Assembly (NCBI RefSeq): GCF_019021925.1
Contig: NZ_CP058990.1
Location: forward strand, 3,250,001 to 3,314,000
DNA length: 64,000 bases
Reading direction: 5' to 3'
From: Cellulophaga sp. HaHaR_3_176
GTDB lineage: Bacteria > Bacteroidota > Bacteroidia > Flavobacteriales > Flavobacteriaceae
The notes below the pieces were generated by a model. It ran no database searches and was not told the DNA's origin. It saw only the letters and a program-made list of their open reading frames with translations. Positions 52,692 to 61,951 of this stretch are shown here, one piece after another. The position numbers and the translations under genes were made by a program. Position 1 is the first letter of the stretch. Each line of letters starts with the position of its first letter.

Positions 52692-53378
52692 ATGACTTCT
52701 GTAGAAAAACGCAACATATTGTTTGAAGGTTTAACTGCTGTTTTAAAACAGAAAGGATATAAATTATTCAAAACAGGTGGAGATCCTTGCTTTATTTATT
52801 TTGAGGATAAAATTGCTATTAAAATCGGTTTTAGTTTTTTTAAAATAGGTAATATAACTTTTTCCAGTTTTGGTATAACTCATTATGAAGTTGAAGATTA
52901 TATTTTAGACTTAAATTATTTTCAGGATATTTTTAAAGAGAAAAAACGTCATCATTTACCAACCGTATATGATTGGACTAGTAAAGGACCATTTGGCTTT
53001 AATGCCAACACTCCTGAAGAAATAGAAAAAGGCATTGAACAAATAAAGAGCTATATAAATGGAGATGGCCAAGCCTTTTTAGATAAATATATGTATATCC
53101 CCAATATTCTAAAAAGAATGGATGAACTTGAAGCTAAAAATATCGACTGGCAAGACAGAAATAACGGAGGTATTTTAGCTGGAACATTAGATGCTGAATT
53201 TAGGGGTTTAATTATCTCTAAATTATGTAATGACCCCAATTATGATTTTAAACTCGCCATGATAAATGAAGTTTTTGAAAAGTCAAATTATGCAGACTGG
53301 AAACCTTATTATGAAAAACTAAAACTTGTTTTGCCAACAATAGAACCTAAATATAATTTAGGTGTAATCAATTCTTAA
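52692..53378 (+). CDS. Conserved hypothetical protein, cytosolic
   Basis: The 228-residue protein has no signal or membrane segment. Its first part alternates helix and strand (LFEGLTAVLKQKGYKLFKTG, then CFIYFEDKIAIKIGFSFFKI), and its second half is helical with a Tyr-rich region (YADWKPYYEKLKLVLP). No family was recognised; the two-layer start faintly recalls small immunity-type proteins, but this is a weak impression. It ends nine bases before a Crp/Fnr gene, so they may be co-transcribed. Confidence 0.6.
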   Translation: MTSVEKRNILFEGLTAVLKQKGYKLFKTGGDPCFIYFEDKIAIKIGFSFFKIGNITFSSFGITHYEVEDYILDLNYFQDIFKEKKRHHLPTVYDWTSKGPFGFNANTPEEIEKGIEQIKSYINGDGQAFLDKYMYIPNILKRMDELEAKNIDWQDRNNGGILAGTLDAEFRGLIISKLCNDPNYDFKLAMINEVFEKSNYADWKPYYEKLKLVLPTIEPKYNLGVINS

Positions 53379-53387
53379 AAAACAACC

Positions 53388-53978
53388 ATGCCCGAAAATA
53401 CCTTAATTCGTTTTTTAGAATCTAACATTCCGATAGAAAAGAGTGCTGTTCGGGAGTATTTGAGTACTTTAAAAACTAGAAAAGTAAAAAAGGGCGAGCA
53501 GCTTTTAAAACAAGGCGATATTTGTAAGCACACTTTTTTTGTAGAAAAAGGCTTGTTGCGTTATTTTTCCATCGATAAAAAAGGAAAAGAAAATGTGTTA
53601 CAATTTGCACCCGAAAATTGGTTTATTACCGATCGTGAAAGTGTGTATTTCAATCAGCCTTCAAAATATTATATTGATGCTCTTGAAGATGCTGAAGTTT
53701 TAGTTCTAGAGAAAGATTTTGTAGAAAAAATTGCAGCTCAAAACAATTCGTTTGCAGCATTTAACAACAAGTTATTACATAACCATATTCGAAACTTGCA
53801 AAACAGAATACAACTATTGCTTAGCGCTACTGCCGAAGAGCGATATTTAGATTTTATAAAAATATATCCCGATATTCTTTTACGAGTTCCGCAAACATTA
53901 ATTGCTTCTTATTTAGGCATAACACCAGAAAGTTTAAGTCGGGTTCGAAAAGAGTTGGCTACAAAACACAAAAAATAA
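53388..53978 (+). CDS. Crp/Fnr family transcriptional regulator
   Basis: The 196-residue regulator has the effector-binding beta-roll in its first 115 residues (KGEQLLKQGDICKHTFFVEK), the dimer helix, and the DNA-reading helix in VPQTLIASYLGITPESLSRV followed by RKELATKHKK. There are no Fnr-type cysteines. It precedes the pirin gene, with an operator-like element and a -7 box between them, in the same arrangement as the regulators at 5136 and 14625. The sensed signal is unknown. This is the longest of the three paralogs here. Confidence 0.88.
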   Translation: MPENTLIRFLESNIPIEKSAVREYLSTLKTRKVKKGEQLLKQGDICKHTFFVEKGLLRYFSIDKKGKENVLQFAPENWFITDRESVYFNQPSKYYIDALEDAEVLVLEKDFVEKIAAQNNSFAAFNNKLLHNHIRNLQNRIQLLLSATAEERYLDFIKIYPDILLRVPQTLIASYLGITPESLSRVRKELATKHKK

Positions 53979-53981
53979 CTT

Positions 53982-54026
53982 CTTACCATACATCAATGCA
54001 TAGCTTTTAAACGATACCTAAATTTG
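53982..54026 (+). promoter_or_regulatory. Putative Crp/Fnr-type operator and -7 box upstream of pirin
   Basis: CTTACCATACATCAA at 53982-53996 matches the element at 15210 in 12 of 15 positions. A perfect -7 box, TAAATTTG, lies at 54019-54026, and the gap between element and box is 22 bases. No -33 box was seen, so activation by the neighbouring regulator is plausible. Confidence 0.55.
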
Positions 54027-54046
54027 TTTCTTTAAAATTCAGAGTT

Positions 54047-54922
54047 ATGATGACAAAAAAAGTAGAACTAGTTGTAGCGCCAAAAGAACCACATTTTGTG
54101 GGCGACGGATTTAGAGTTCATAATTTTATACCAACCGGTTTTAGATTGGATATGAAACGAATGGACCCATTTATAATGCTCGATTACAATTCAAAATATA
54201 ATTTTCCGCCAAGCGAAGAGCCAAAAGGAGTAGGTGTGCATCCGCATAGAGGGTTTGAAACTGTTACTATAGCCTATAAAGGCAAAGTTGCGCATCACGA
54301 TAGTAGTGGTGGTGGCGGAATTATCGGTGAAGGTGATATTCAATGGATGACTGCCGCATCTGGTGTATTACATAAAGAATACCACGAAGAAAATTTCAGC
54401 AAAACAGGCGGAATTTTTCAGATGGTACAATTGTGGGTAAACTTACCAGCTAAAGATAAAATGTCGGCACCAAAATATCAGGCAATTCAAAACAAAACAA
54501 TACAAAGGTATTTTTTAGAAGATAATTTGGGTGAGATTGAGGTAATTGCTGGCGATTATAAAACTATAAAAGGAGTAGCAAACACGTTTTCTCCAATACA
54601 CATGCTTAATGCTAAATTAAAAGGTGGTGCGAAAACTGATTTTAGCTTTCCTGCGGCATTTAATACAACACTTTTGGTAATAGAGGGTAGTGTAATAGTA
54701 AACGGTTCAGATAATGTACCTACAGATCATTTAGCGTTATTTGAGAATGCTGGTGAGCATTTTGAAATTGAAGCTACAGAAGATGCTATTGTTTTAGTTT
54801 TAAGTGGCGAGCCTTTAAATGAGCCTATTGCTGCACATGGCCCTTTTGTAATGAACACGAAACAAGAGTTGATGGATGCTTTTAACGATTTTAATAGCGG
54901 AAAGTTTGGATATTTAGAATAA
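54047..54922 (+). CDS. Pirin family protein (bicupin)
   Basis: The 291-residue protein has the two beta-barrel cupin domains of pirins. The metal-binding set is seen as GVHPHRGFETVTIAYKGKVA, then the Asp-Ser-Ser-Gly-Gly-Gly-Gly segment, and MTAASGVLHKEYHEE. The N-terminal start is FVGDGFRVHNFIPT. Bacterial pirins include quercetin 2,3-dioxygenases and proteins that bind metabolic enzymes; the activity cannot be read here. The C-terminal half has the usual second cupin. It lies downstream of a Crp/Fnr regulator with a shared operator pattern. Confidence 0.93.
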   Translation: MMTKKVELVVAPKEPHFVGDGFRVHNFIPTGFRLDMKRMDPFIMLDYNSKYNFPPSEEPKGVGVHPHRGFETVTIAYKGKVAHHDSSGGGGIIGEGDIQWMTAASGVLHKEYHEENFSKTGGIFQMVQLWVNLPAKDKMSAPKYQAIQNKTIQRYFLEDNLGEIEVIAGDYKTIKGVANTFSPIHMLNAKLKGGAKTDFSFPAAFNTTLLVIEGSVIVNGSDNVPTDHLALFENAGEHFEIEATEDAIVLVLSGEPLNEPIAAHGPFVMNTKQELMDAFNDFNSGKFGYLE

Positions 54923-55076
54923 AAAAATGATTGGTATTTTTTAAAATATTAAATGTTCTTACTTGTTTTTCAAATGATGTAAGTTAATAAGATGAGTTTT
55001 TAAGTAACATACTTTTATAAGCAAAGCGTTAAAATTTTGCGATTTTATATGCTTAAAAGGTCTTTCGTGGTAAGTT

Positions 55077-55109
55077 TTTGCAATTAATCCAAAACCTTTT
55101 CTATTTTTG
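55077..55109 (+). promoter_or_regulatory. Promoter of the OmpH/Skp-like gene
   Basis: A -33 TTTG at 55077-55080 and a perfect -7 box TATTTTTG at 55102-55109 are separated by 21 bases, the spacing typical of Bacteroidetes. The start codon follows 22 bases later. Confidence 0.6.
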
Positions 55110-55131
55110 CCCAACATTTTAAAAACAAAAG

Positions 55132-55638
55132 ATGAAAAAAATAGTAATGGCTTTAGCACTAATTAGTGTTTTTGCGTGTCAAGAGAGTAAAATAGGATTT
55201 GTTGATAATCAAAAGCTGATGGAAGAGTATCAAGAAAAAGTTGATCTTGAAGATGCAGTTAAACTTAAGGTAGATAAGTTGACAAAAAAGAGAGATAGTA
55301 TTTCTCAATCTTTTCAAATGAAAGCTCAAGCTTTTCAGGCAAAAGCTCAAAAAATGGCTCAAAGCAAAGCTCAAGAAGAGTATGCTCAATTACAACAACA
55401 AGGACAGATTATTGGTCAGCAATTACAGCAAGAAGAGCAACAATTGCAAATGGAGAACCAAACAGAAATGGATAGTTTGATCAGCAAAGTTAAAAAAGAG
55501 ATTAAGGCTTACGGTAAAGCTAATGGTTACACTTACATTTTAGGTGGTGGCGATGGTGGTAGCGTACTTTATGGTGATGAAGCACAAGATATTACAACAC
55601 CTGTTTTAAAAGCACTTAACGATAGTTATAAAAAATAA
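55132..55638 (+). CDS. OmpH/Skp-like periplasmic chaperone (lipoprotein)
   Basis: The 168-residue protein starts with a lipoprotein-type leader ending in VFAC, with Cys at residue 16. It has the Skp pattern: KIGFVDNQKLMEEYQEKVDL, two long helical arms rich in Gln, Lys and Ala (QFQ-like segments such as AQAFQAKAQKMAQSKAQEE), and a closing strand segment (YTYILGGGDGGSVLYGD). Skp-family proteins hold unfolded outer-membrane proteins in a trimeric grip. The Cys suggests a membrane-anchored variant. A strong promoter precedes and a terminator follows it. Confidence 0.85.
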   Translation: MKKIVMALALISVFACQESKIGFVDNQKLMEEYQEKVDLEDAVKLKVDKLTKKRDSISQSFQMKAQAFQAKAQKMAQSKAQEEYAQLQQQGQIIGQQLQQEEQQLQMENQTEMDSLISKVKKEIKAYGKANGYTYILGGGDGGSVLYGDEAQDITTPVLKALNDSYKK

Positions 55639-55656
55639 TACAATTGGTATAATATT

Positions 55657-55688
55657 AAAAATGCCTCAACATATGTTGAGGCATTTTT
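55657..55688. terminator. Bidirectional perfect-palindrome terminator
   Basis: AAAAATGCCTCAACAT pairs with ATGTTGAGGCATTTTT, a 32-base perfect palindrome with A/T runs on each side, between the convergent ompH-like and doxX-like genes. Confidence 0.9.
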
Positions 55689-55691
55689 GTT

Positions 55692-56090
55692 TTATCCTTG
55701 TAGCAAAAAAACTAGGAATATTGCTGGCACAAAATATATAGCAATAGTTTTTGCTCCTTCGTAATCTTTAGCTACTCGTTGTCCAAATAACAACATAAGT
55801 AAAGCAATACAAGATATAAGAGCTCCGTAAAAGGCAAATTCTATAGTGCCATAAGCTATTATTTGATAAACGCCTCCGATACAAAATAATGCGGCGGCCA
55901 TTTCAGTAATCAAAATAATACCAACCAATAAGGGCACATTATTTTTAAATGCTGTTTTTGAAAAATGTTCTTTTAGCCAGCTAATATTGCCTGTCCAATC
56001 TATTATCTTATCTATACCACTTTGTAAAAAAGTAATAATTAAAAAAACTAATAATAAAATCTCCGTTGCGTAGTTTAATAATTGACTCAT
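55692..56090 (-). CDS. DoxX-like family membrane protein
   Basis: The 132-residue protein has four hydrophobic helices. The start MSQLLNYATEILLLVFLIIT and the loop LQSGIDKIIDWTGNISWLKE resemble the DoxX-type proteins of flavobacteria, which sit in the inner membrane and whose exact role is uncertain. It begins 24 bases after holB on the same strand, so they may be co-transcribed. The terminator downstream is shared with the ompH-like gene. Confidence 0.8.
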   Translation of the reverse strand: MSQLLNYATEILLLVFLIITFLQSGIDKIIDWTGNISWLKEHFSKTAFKNNVPLLVGIILITEMAAALFCIGGVYQIIAYGTIEFAFYGALISCIALLMLLFGQRVAKDYEGAKTIAIYFVPAIFLVFLLQG

Positions 56091-56114
56091 ATGTGGATAT
56101 TTTAAAGTTAAATT

Positions 56115-57275
56115 CTAAGTAGTGCTAACTGCTTTTTTGTGTAAAAGTCTCGTTAGTTTAATAGACAGGTCTGTTAATATTATTTTAGAGTTTCCATTAC
56201 GCTCTATATGGTAAATAGCGCGCTCTAGCTCATCAGTAATTTCTATAATATTGTTTTCATGAATAAAAGGAGCAAATTTATTTATGTCAAAACCATCTAC
56301 GTGAATGCGCATAAAGGCTAACTCTTTTACATTAAAATTAATTAACATAGATTGTCTCATGATAGCGATACAGTACTGTAAGAATTTTTTTTGTGTTTCT
56401 CTACCTGTTTTAGCAACTTCTGTTCCCCAAGATATTAAATCATGTATGGCAGCTTTATTCCCTTTTGCTTTAAAGGCACTCCGAACCCACTGTACAAACC
56501 ATTTCTCAAAAATCAAATCTTCAGAGTCGTTATTCATTAAGTCTAATGCCTTGTTGTAATTTCCATTGGCTTCGTTAGCGAGCCTCAAAGCTTGTTCTTT
56601 TGGTAAGCCTTCAGTAATTAGCCCATTTGCAATAGCATCTTCTGCTAATGGCGGAAAATGTAATACTTGACATCTAGATCGTATGGTTTGTATTAATTGT
56701 TCTTCATCTTCAGCAATTAATATAAATACCGTTTTTGCTGGAGGCTCTTCTATTAGTTTTAATAATTTATTCGCTGCAGAGTTATTCATTTTATCTGCCA
56801 TCCAAACAATACAAATTTTGTATCCGCCTTCGTATGATTTTAATGATAATTTTTTTACAATCTCTTGAGCTTCATCAACGCCTATTTGACCCTGCTTTTT
56901 CTCTATATGTATAGCTCTAAACCAATCAAACAGATTACCGTAAGGTTGTTCTTTTACAAAAATTCTAAAATCTTCAATATAATTATCACTAACCGCATGA
57001 GATTTTATCTTATCAGAATTAGAAACCGGAAATGCAAAATGCATATCAGGGTGGGTAAGTGAGTTACATTTTAGATTACAAGCCTGTAAACCTTGCTCTG
57101 TTTTGTTTTCGCCGGTATTGCAAAGTATGTATTGTGCATACGCAATGGCCATAGGTAAAGTTCCACAACCTTCTGGACCAATAAATAATTGAGCATGTGG
57201 AATTCTGCCTGCATCGGCGCTTAATGCCAAGTGGTTTTTTATATGAGATAAACCTAAAATAGAATCAAATAACAT
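56115..57275 (-). CDS. holB: DNA polymerase III subunit delta'
   Basis: Delta' is part of the clamp loader. The 386-residue protein has the AAA+ start FIGPEGCGTLPMAIAYAQYI, where the Walker A Lys is missing, as expected for a delta' that does not hydrolyse ATP. A cysteine set (CNTG, CNLKCNSLTHPD) fits the zinc module. The core carries VDEAQEIVKKLSL, WMADKMNNSAANKLLKLIEE and TIRSRCQVLHFPPL (sensor 1 and the SRC arginine-finger motif). A -7 box lies just five bases upstream of the ATG, so the transcript may have a very short or absent leader. Confidence 0.9.
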   Translation of the reverse strand: MLFDSILGLSHIKNHLALSADAGRIPHAQLFIGPEGCGTLPMAIAYAQYILCNTGENKTEQGLQACNLKCNSLTHPDMHFAFPVSNSDKIKSHAVSDNYIEDFRIFVKEQPYGNLFDWFRAIHIEKKQGQIGVDEAQEIVKKLSLKSYEGGYKICIVWMADKMNNSAANKLLKLIEEPPAKTVFILIAEDEEQLIQTIRSRCQVLHFPPLAEDAIANGLITEGLPKEQALRLANEANGNYNKALDLMNNDSEDLIFEKWFVQWVRSAFKAKGNKAAIHDLISWGTEVAKTGRETQKKFLQYCIAIMRQSMLINFNVKELAFMRIHVDGFDINKFAPFIHENNIIEITDELERAIYHIERNGNSKIILTDLSIKLTRLLHKKAVSTT

Positions 57276-57279
57276 ACCC

Positions 57280-57287
57280 CAAATATA
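57280..57287 (-). promoter_or_regulatory. -7 box close to the holB start
   Basis: TATATTTG on the minus strand is a perfect TAnnTTTG, five bases before the holB ATG. With transcription starting a few bases after the box, the leader would be nearly absent. Confidence 0.45.
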
Positions 57288-57433
57288 ATGAATTTGAGAT
57301 TATTCTATTCTAATTGCATATACCATGTACATATAAAAACTAGTACCTTGTTTAAAGATTTATTGTAGAATTCATAAAAGAATTCTTTTTTAATAGTGAT
57401 TTTGTTAAATCACACATAATTAATAAGCATCAA

Positions 57434-57465
57434 TTGTACTTGGTTGTAAGAAATCTTTACATTTG
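57434..57465 (+). promoter_or_regulatory. Promoter of pgk
   Basis: A TTG at 57434-57436 and a perfect -7 box TACATTTG at 57458-57465 are 21 bases apart. The pgk ATG follows 25 bases later. Confidence 0.6.
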
Positions 57466-57489
57466 TTACTATTCAAATAGCAAAATAAA

Positions 57490-58677
57490 ATGAAAACTGT
57501 AGATAATTTTAATTTTAAAGACAAGAAAGCTTTAATCAGAGTAGATTTTAACGTGCCACTTGATGGTGATTTAAACGTTGCTGATGCTAGTAGAATTGAG
57601 GCTGCAAAACCAACAATTATAAAAATTTTAGAAGATGGTGGTAGTGCAATTTTAATGAGCCATTTAGGTAGACCTAAAGGAGCTGTAAATGCTGATATGT
57701 CTTTAAAGCATATTTGTGATAAAGTTTCTGAAATAATTGGAGTAAATGTAAGGTTTGTAGAAGATTGTGTTGGTGAAGTAGCTGAAAATGCAGCTGCCAA
57801 TTTAAAAAGTGGTGAGGTTCTATTGTTAGAAAATTTACGTTTTCATGCAGAAGAAGAAAAAGGAGATAAAGCATTTGCTGAGCAACTTGCTAAATTAGGT
57901 GATATATATGTTAACGATGCTTTTGGTACCGCACACAGAGCACATGCTTCAACAACAGTAGTTGCTGAGTTTATGCCAGATGCTAAATGTTTCGGATTTT
58001 TATTAGCGAAAGAAATTGAAGCTATTGATAAAGTAATGCAAACTGGAGAAAAACCAGTAACTGCAATTTTAGGGGGATCTAAAGTATCTTCAAAAATTAC
58101 AATTATCGAAAATATACTTGATAAAGTAGATCACTTAATAATTGGCGGTGGTATGACATATACTTTTATCAAAGCACAAGGTGGTAAAATTGGAGATTCT
58201 ATTTGTGAAGATGACAAACAAGAATTAGCATTAGAAATTTTAAAACAAGCAAAAGCAAAAGGTGTAGAAGTACATATACCTGTTGATGTTTTAGCTGCTG
58301 ATGATTTTAGTAATGATGCGACTACAAAAGTAGTTCCAGTAACGGAAATACCAGACGGATGGCAAGGTTTGGATGCTGGCCCTAAAACATTAGAAAACTT
58401 TAAAGAAGTTATCTTAAAATCTAAAACCATTCTTTGGAACGGACCAATCGGTGTTTTTGAAATGCCAAGTTTTGCTCAAGGAACAATTGCTATCGGTAAT
58501 TTTATTGATGAAGCAACCTCAAAAGGTGCATTTTCACTTGTTGGTGGTGGTGATTCTGTTGCTGCAGTAAAACAATTTGGATTTGAAGAAAAGGTAAGTT
58601 ATGTGTCTACAGGTGGTGGTGCAATGTTAGAAAGTTTAGAAGGTAAAACTTTACCTGGTATTGCTGCAATACTATAA
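57490..58677 (+). CDS. pgk: Phosphoglycerate kinase
   Basis: Pgk transfers the phosphate of 1,3-bisphosphoglycerate to ADP in glycolysis. The 395-residue length is normal. Motifs in order: [14 protein letters not shown] with the substrate Arg and Asp near the start, [38 protein letters not shown], the nucleotide-domain start [33 protein letters not shown] and [10 protein letters not shown]. It is cytosolic. The promoter is seen upstream. Confidence 0.97.
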   Translation: MKTVDNFNFKDKKALIRVDFNVPLDGDLNVADASRIEAAKPTIIKILEDGGSAILMSHLGRPKGAVNADMSLKHICDKVSEIIGVNVRFVEDCVGEVAENAAANLKSGEVLLLENLRFHAEEEKGDKAFAEQLAKLGDIYVNDAFGTAHRAHASTTVVAEFMPDAKCFGFLLAKEIEAIDKVMQTGEKPVTAILGGSKVSSKITIIENILDKVDHLIIGGGMTYTFIKAQGGKIGDSICEDDKQELALEILKQAKAKGVEVHIPVDVLAADDFSNDATTKVVPVTEIPDGWQGLDAGPKTLENFKEVILKSKTILWNGPIGVFEMPSFAQGTIAIGNFIDEATSKGAFSLVGGGDSVAAVKQFGFEEKVSYVSTGGGAMLESLEGKTLPGIAAIL

Positions 58678-58796
58678 AAATAGATACGTTATCGGTTAAC
58701 AGGCCTTTAGTGAAAGGTCATTTAAAAGCTCGAAAATTTTATTTTTAGTGAAAAATATACGATTTTCGTCGACTGCTTTTTATTAAAGGTCTTGTT

Positions 58797-60422
58797 ATGA
58801 TAAAAAAATCTATTACATATTTAAGCATTTTTTGTGCTTTTATTTCTCATAATTCTATTACTGCGCAGGCAGATTCTACTGCTATAGCTGCAGGCCAGAA
58901 TATAGATACTATTCAAAAAACAACTTCTCAAATTACTCTAAAAAAGGATACTATAATTACTGTGCTTCCCGCAGGTACTTTTGATAAACCTGATTTTATC
59001 GTAAAAACAGAAGAGAAATTTAACCTTCTTGATCATCCTTTAGCTGCAAAATATGATAGCTTGTGGTTAAAAGAAATGCATGACAGCGCATCTCTTTTTG
59101 ATGAAATGTATGATGAGGTTTCAAATTTAGAAATTGATGATAGTTTTTTAGCTACTGTAGATACAGAAACGCTAAAGATTCGATTAGAAAAACTGAATCA
59201 AAAATCACCATTTAATATAGAGTACAATCCATCTTTAGAAAGCGTAATTCAATCTTTTTTAAAGAGAAAAAGGGGCTTGATGGAACGTATGCTAACTTTA
59301 AGTCAGTTTTACTTTCCTTTATTCGAGCAAGAGTTATCAAACTACGATATTCCACTAGAATTAAAGTATTTAGCAATTGTTGAATCGGCATTAAACCCGA
59401 GAGCAAAATCTAGAGTAGGGGCTACTGGTCTTTGGCAATTTATGTACCCAACAGGTAAAATGTACGATTTAGATGTGAGTAGTTATGTAGATGAACGTAG
59501 CGACCCAATAGCATCGACAAAAGCAGCATGCCAGTATCTTTCTAAATTATATCAAATTTTTGGAGATTGGGATTTGGCATTAGCAGCTTATAATTCTGGT
59601 CCAGGAAATGTAAATAAAGCAATAAGACGTTCGGGTGGTTATAGAAACTATTGGAACATTAGAACACATTTGCCAAGAGAAACGGCAGGGTATGTTCCTG
59701 CTTTTTTAGCAACAATGTATTTATTCGAATATGCTGATGAGCATGGATTAAAACCTAAAAATGCTGAAAGACCATATTTTGAAACGGATACTATTGAAGT
59801 GAAGCAAATGATAACCTTTAAGCAGGTATCAGAACTGGTAGATGTAACTGTTGAAGAGTTAGAAGTTTTAAACCCTTCTTTTAAGTTAAATATTATTCCT
59901 TTTGTTGAAGAAAAAAAATACGCATTACGTTTACCACTAAAAGCAGTAGGTAAGTTCGTAACTAATGAAGATGCTATTTATGCTTACGTAGAAAAAGAAA
60001 TTAAAGTAGAAGAAAAAGTACTACCAAAATTTGTAAAAGCACAAGACCAAATTAGATACAGAGTAAAGAGTGGCGATTTTTTAGGAAAAATTGCAGAACA
60101 ACATAGAGTTCGGGTTAGTGATTTAAAAAGATGGAATGGACTAAGAAGTAATAACTTAAAAATTGGGCAACGATTAACAATTTATTCTAAAAACCCAGTA
60201 AATACGAGCAGCAGCAAAACAAATTCAGTTACTAAAAGTAATGCAAATAAAGCAATTGCGAGCTCATCAAAAGTGCATACGGTTAAGGAAGGAGACTCTC
60301 TTTGGACTATTTCAAAAAAATATCCTGGAATTTCTATTGAAAATTTACGAAAATGGAACGGTATTAGTGGTAAGAACTTAAAACTAGGCGCAAAGTTAGT
60401 TTTGTGCGATTGTCAACCATAA
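58797..60422 (+). CDS. Membrane-associated lytic murein transglycosylase with LysM repeats (MltD-like)
   Basis: Lytic transglycosylases cut peptidoglycan between MurNAc and GlcNAc. The 541-residue protein has a signal peptide (SIFCAFISHNSITAQ), a charged region and the SLT domain. The catalytic Glu196 is in KYLAIVESALNPRAKS, followed by GATGLWQFMYPTGKMY and the AAYNSGPGNVNKAIRRSG signature. A middle region comes next, then LysM repeats at about 421-463 (YRVKSGDFLGKIAEQHRVRV) and 494-538 (HTVKEGDSLWTISKKYPG). LysM domains bind glycan strands. It is followed by the DUF4837 lipoprotein gene after 12 bases, so they are likely co-transcribed. Confidence 0.92.
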   Translation: MIKKSITYLSIFCAFISHNSITAQADSTAIAAGQNIDTIQKTTSQITLKKDTIITVLPAGTFDKPDFIVKTEEKFNLLDHPLAAKYDSLWLKEMHDSASLFDEMYDEVSNLEIDDSFLATVDTETLKIRLEKLNQKSPFNIEYNPSLESVIQSFLKRKRGLMERMLTLSQFYFPLFEQELSNYDIPLELKYLAIVESALNPRAKSRVGATGLWQFMYPTGKMYDLDVSSYVDERSDPIASTKAACQYLSKLYQIFGDWDLALAAYNSGPGNVNKAIRRSGGYRNYWNIRTHLPRETAGYVPAFLATMYLFEYADEHGLKPKNAERPYFETDTIEVKQMITFKQVSELVDVTVEELEVLNPSFKLNIIPFVEEKKYALRLPLKAVGKFVTNEDAIYAYVEKEIKVEEKVLPKFVKAQDQIRYRVKSGDFLGKIAEQHRVRVSDLKRWNGLRSNNLKIGQRLTIYSKNPVNTSSSKTNSVTKSNANKAIASSSKVHTVKEGDSLWTISKKYPGISIENLRKWNGISGKNLKLGAKLVLCDCQP

Positions 60423-60434
60423 TTAATATCACTC

Positions 60435-61418
60435 ATGAAAACCATTAAAACCTTATCAATTTGTTTATTAGTTCTATTTTCCGCTTGTAAAGATGGGAAA
60501 GAGACAAAGTATTCGCCAGACTCTATCGGCGCTATTAATTCTTTGGCTGTTGTTATGGATAACGAGCTGTGGCAAGGCGAAGTTGGAGATAAGGTAAGAG
60601 AGTATTTTGCTGCTCCTGTAGTTGGTTTAACTATGGAAGAGCCATTGTATACGATTAATTATATGCCTCCTTCCGTTTTTTCAGGTAGGATAAGACATAC
60701 TAGATCTGTACTTTACGTTACAAAAGACGACACTAATACAGTGATGATTAAAGATGATGTATATGCAAGACCTCAGAAAGTAGCTGTAATAAAGGGAACG
60801 AATGTTCAAGAAATTAAAAAGAACATCGATGAAAAGGCTGGAGAGATTATAAAGGCTTTTAAAGGCTTAGAGATTACCGAGGCACAAAAGAGGTTTAAAA
60901 GGTCTTTAAATAAGCAACAGGTGCTAAAGGAAAAGTTCGGAATAACGTTAGATATTCCATCTGCATATAGAGTAAGTAAGCAAGTAGATAATTTTGTTTG
61001 GATTGATCGTCAGGTTCCTAAAGGAGAAATGAGTATTGTTGTTTATGCAATGCCTGAAGATTATTTTAAAAGCGACTCTACATTTGTAAGAGATATTATT
61101 ACAATGAGAGACTCTATTGGTGCAGAATACATTCCTGGTTCAGATGTAGCTGGTAAAAAGAACCATATGGTATCTGAGCCTAACTTATCTCCTCACGTTT
61201 TTCCTACTGAAATTGATGGTAAAAAAGCAGCAGAAGTTAGAGGTCTTTGGGAAATGAGTGATTACCCAATGGGAGGCTCTTATATTACTTACATCATAAA
61301 TGATAAAGAAAATAAGAGAAAGCTAGTTGTTGAAGGTTTTATTTTTGCACCAGCAACTCAGAAAAGAGATAATATGTTTGAACTTGAAGCGATAATTAAA
61401 ACAGCAAAGTTTCAATAG
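60435..61418 (+). CDS. DUF4837 family lipoprotein
   Basis: The 327-residue protein starts with a lipoprotein leader (ICLLVLFSACKDGK, Cys about residue 19). It is followed by the family pattern PDSIGAINSLAVVMDNELWQ and GEVGDKVREYFAAPVVGLTM, and a C-terminal half with the segment GLWEMSDYPMGGSYITYI. DUF4837 proteins are a Bacteroidetes family of unknown role. It sits 12 bases after the transglycosylase and may act with it at the outer membrane, which is an inference from position only. A terminator follows. Confidence 0.85.
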   Translation: MKTIKTLSICLLVLFSACKDGKETKYSPDSIGAINSLAVVMDNELWQGEVGDKVREYFAAPVVGLTMEEPLYTINYMPPSVFSGRIRHTRSVLYVTKDDTNTVMIKDDVYARPQKVAVIKGTNVQEIKKNIDEKAGEIIKAFKGLEITEAQKRFKRSLNKQQVLKEKFGITLDIPSAYRVSKQVDNFVWIDRQVPKGEMSIVVYAMPEDYFKSDSTFVRDIITMRDSIGAEYIPGSDVAGKKNHMVSEPNLSPHVFPTEIDGKKAAEVRGLWEMSDYPMGGSYITYIINDKENKRKLVVEGFIFAPATQKRDNMFELEAIIKTAKFQ

Positions 61419-61445
61419 TATTTTAATTCACACGTTATAAAAATA

Positions 61446-61480
61446 AAACCCCTATAGCTTTAACTATAGGGGTTTCTTTT
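61446..61480. terminator. Bidirectional terminator
   Basis: AAACCCCTATAG pairs with CTATAGGGGTTT around a six-base loop. T-rich tails lie on both strands, so it can end both the DUF4837 gene and the small minus-strand gene at 61501. Confidence 0.9.
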
Positions 61481-61500
61481 TGTCGAAATTTATTTTGAAA

Positions 61501-61671
61501 CTATTGAAATGCAAATCCTGTTGACATTCGGAATACTAAAGCATATATTGAAATAGCTATTAGTATAAAACAACACCAAGAAAATATTTTCAAATAGTTT
61601 TTTATTAAGAAGCTCCCCAAATTCCTAAATGCTTCAAAATAAATCTCTTTAACGAGTAAAATATTCCTCAT
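61501..61671 (-). CDS. Small membrane protein (56 aa), DUF6747-like
   Basis: The minus-strand frame from ATG at 61671 to a stop at 61501-61503 encodes 56 residues: MRNILLVKEIYFEAFRNLGS, then a hydrophobic segment (SWCCFILIAISIYALVFR) and the end MSTGFAFQ. Short flavobacterial proteins with an N-terminal amphipathic start, one membrane helix and a terminal TGFAF motif are known as a conserved family, probably DUF6747; this call is from memory. A shared terminator follows 21 bases later. The length is below common gene-finder limits. Confidence 0.7.
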   Translation of the reverse strand: MRNILLVKEIYFEAFRNLGSFLIKNYLKIFSWCCFILIAISIYALVFRMSTGFAFQ

Positions 61672-61894
61672 AAGTCCCCAAATTTTAAATTAACAATGGC
61701 GCAATTTCTATTAATTGTTTATGAATCAGAATTTTACTTGATAAAAGGGGAATTTCTTGGGTGTATAAAAAATAGAAGTATCTTTTTTCTTTAAACTACT
61801 TTTTTATTCGATTAAATACACAATCATTTAATGAGTATTTAATTTTTAAATGGTGGTTGAGTGTCAAAATGTGAGCTAATATTTAATTTTAAAT

Positions 61895-61930
61895 AAAAAG
61901 AGGGACTATATAAATATAGTCCCTCTTTTT
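61895..61930. terminator. Strong terminator between the two small minus-strand genes
   Basis: AAAAAGAGGGACTATA pairs with TATAGTCCCTCTTTTT around TAAA, with A/T runs at both ends. It directly follows the 35-codon frame ending at 61952. Confidence 0.9.
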
Positions 61931-61951
61931 ATTTTTTTTGATGGTGTTAAA

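Noticed and set aside
56115..57275. Broken Walker A motif in the holB product
   Set aside because: The delta' subunit of the clamp loader normally lacks a working ATP site, so the missing Lys is expected.
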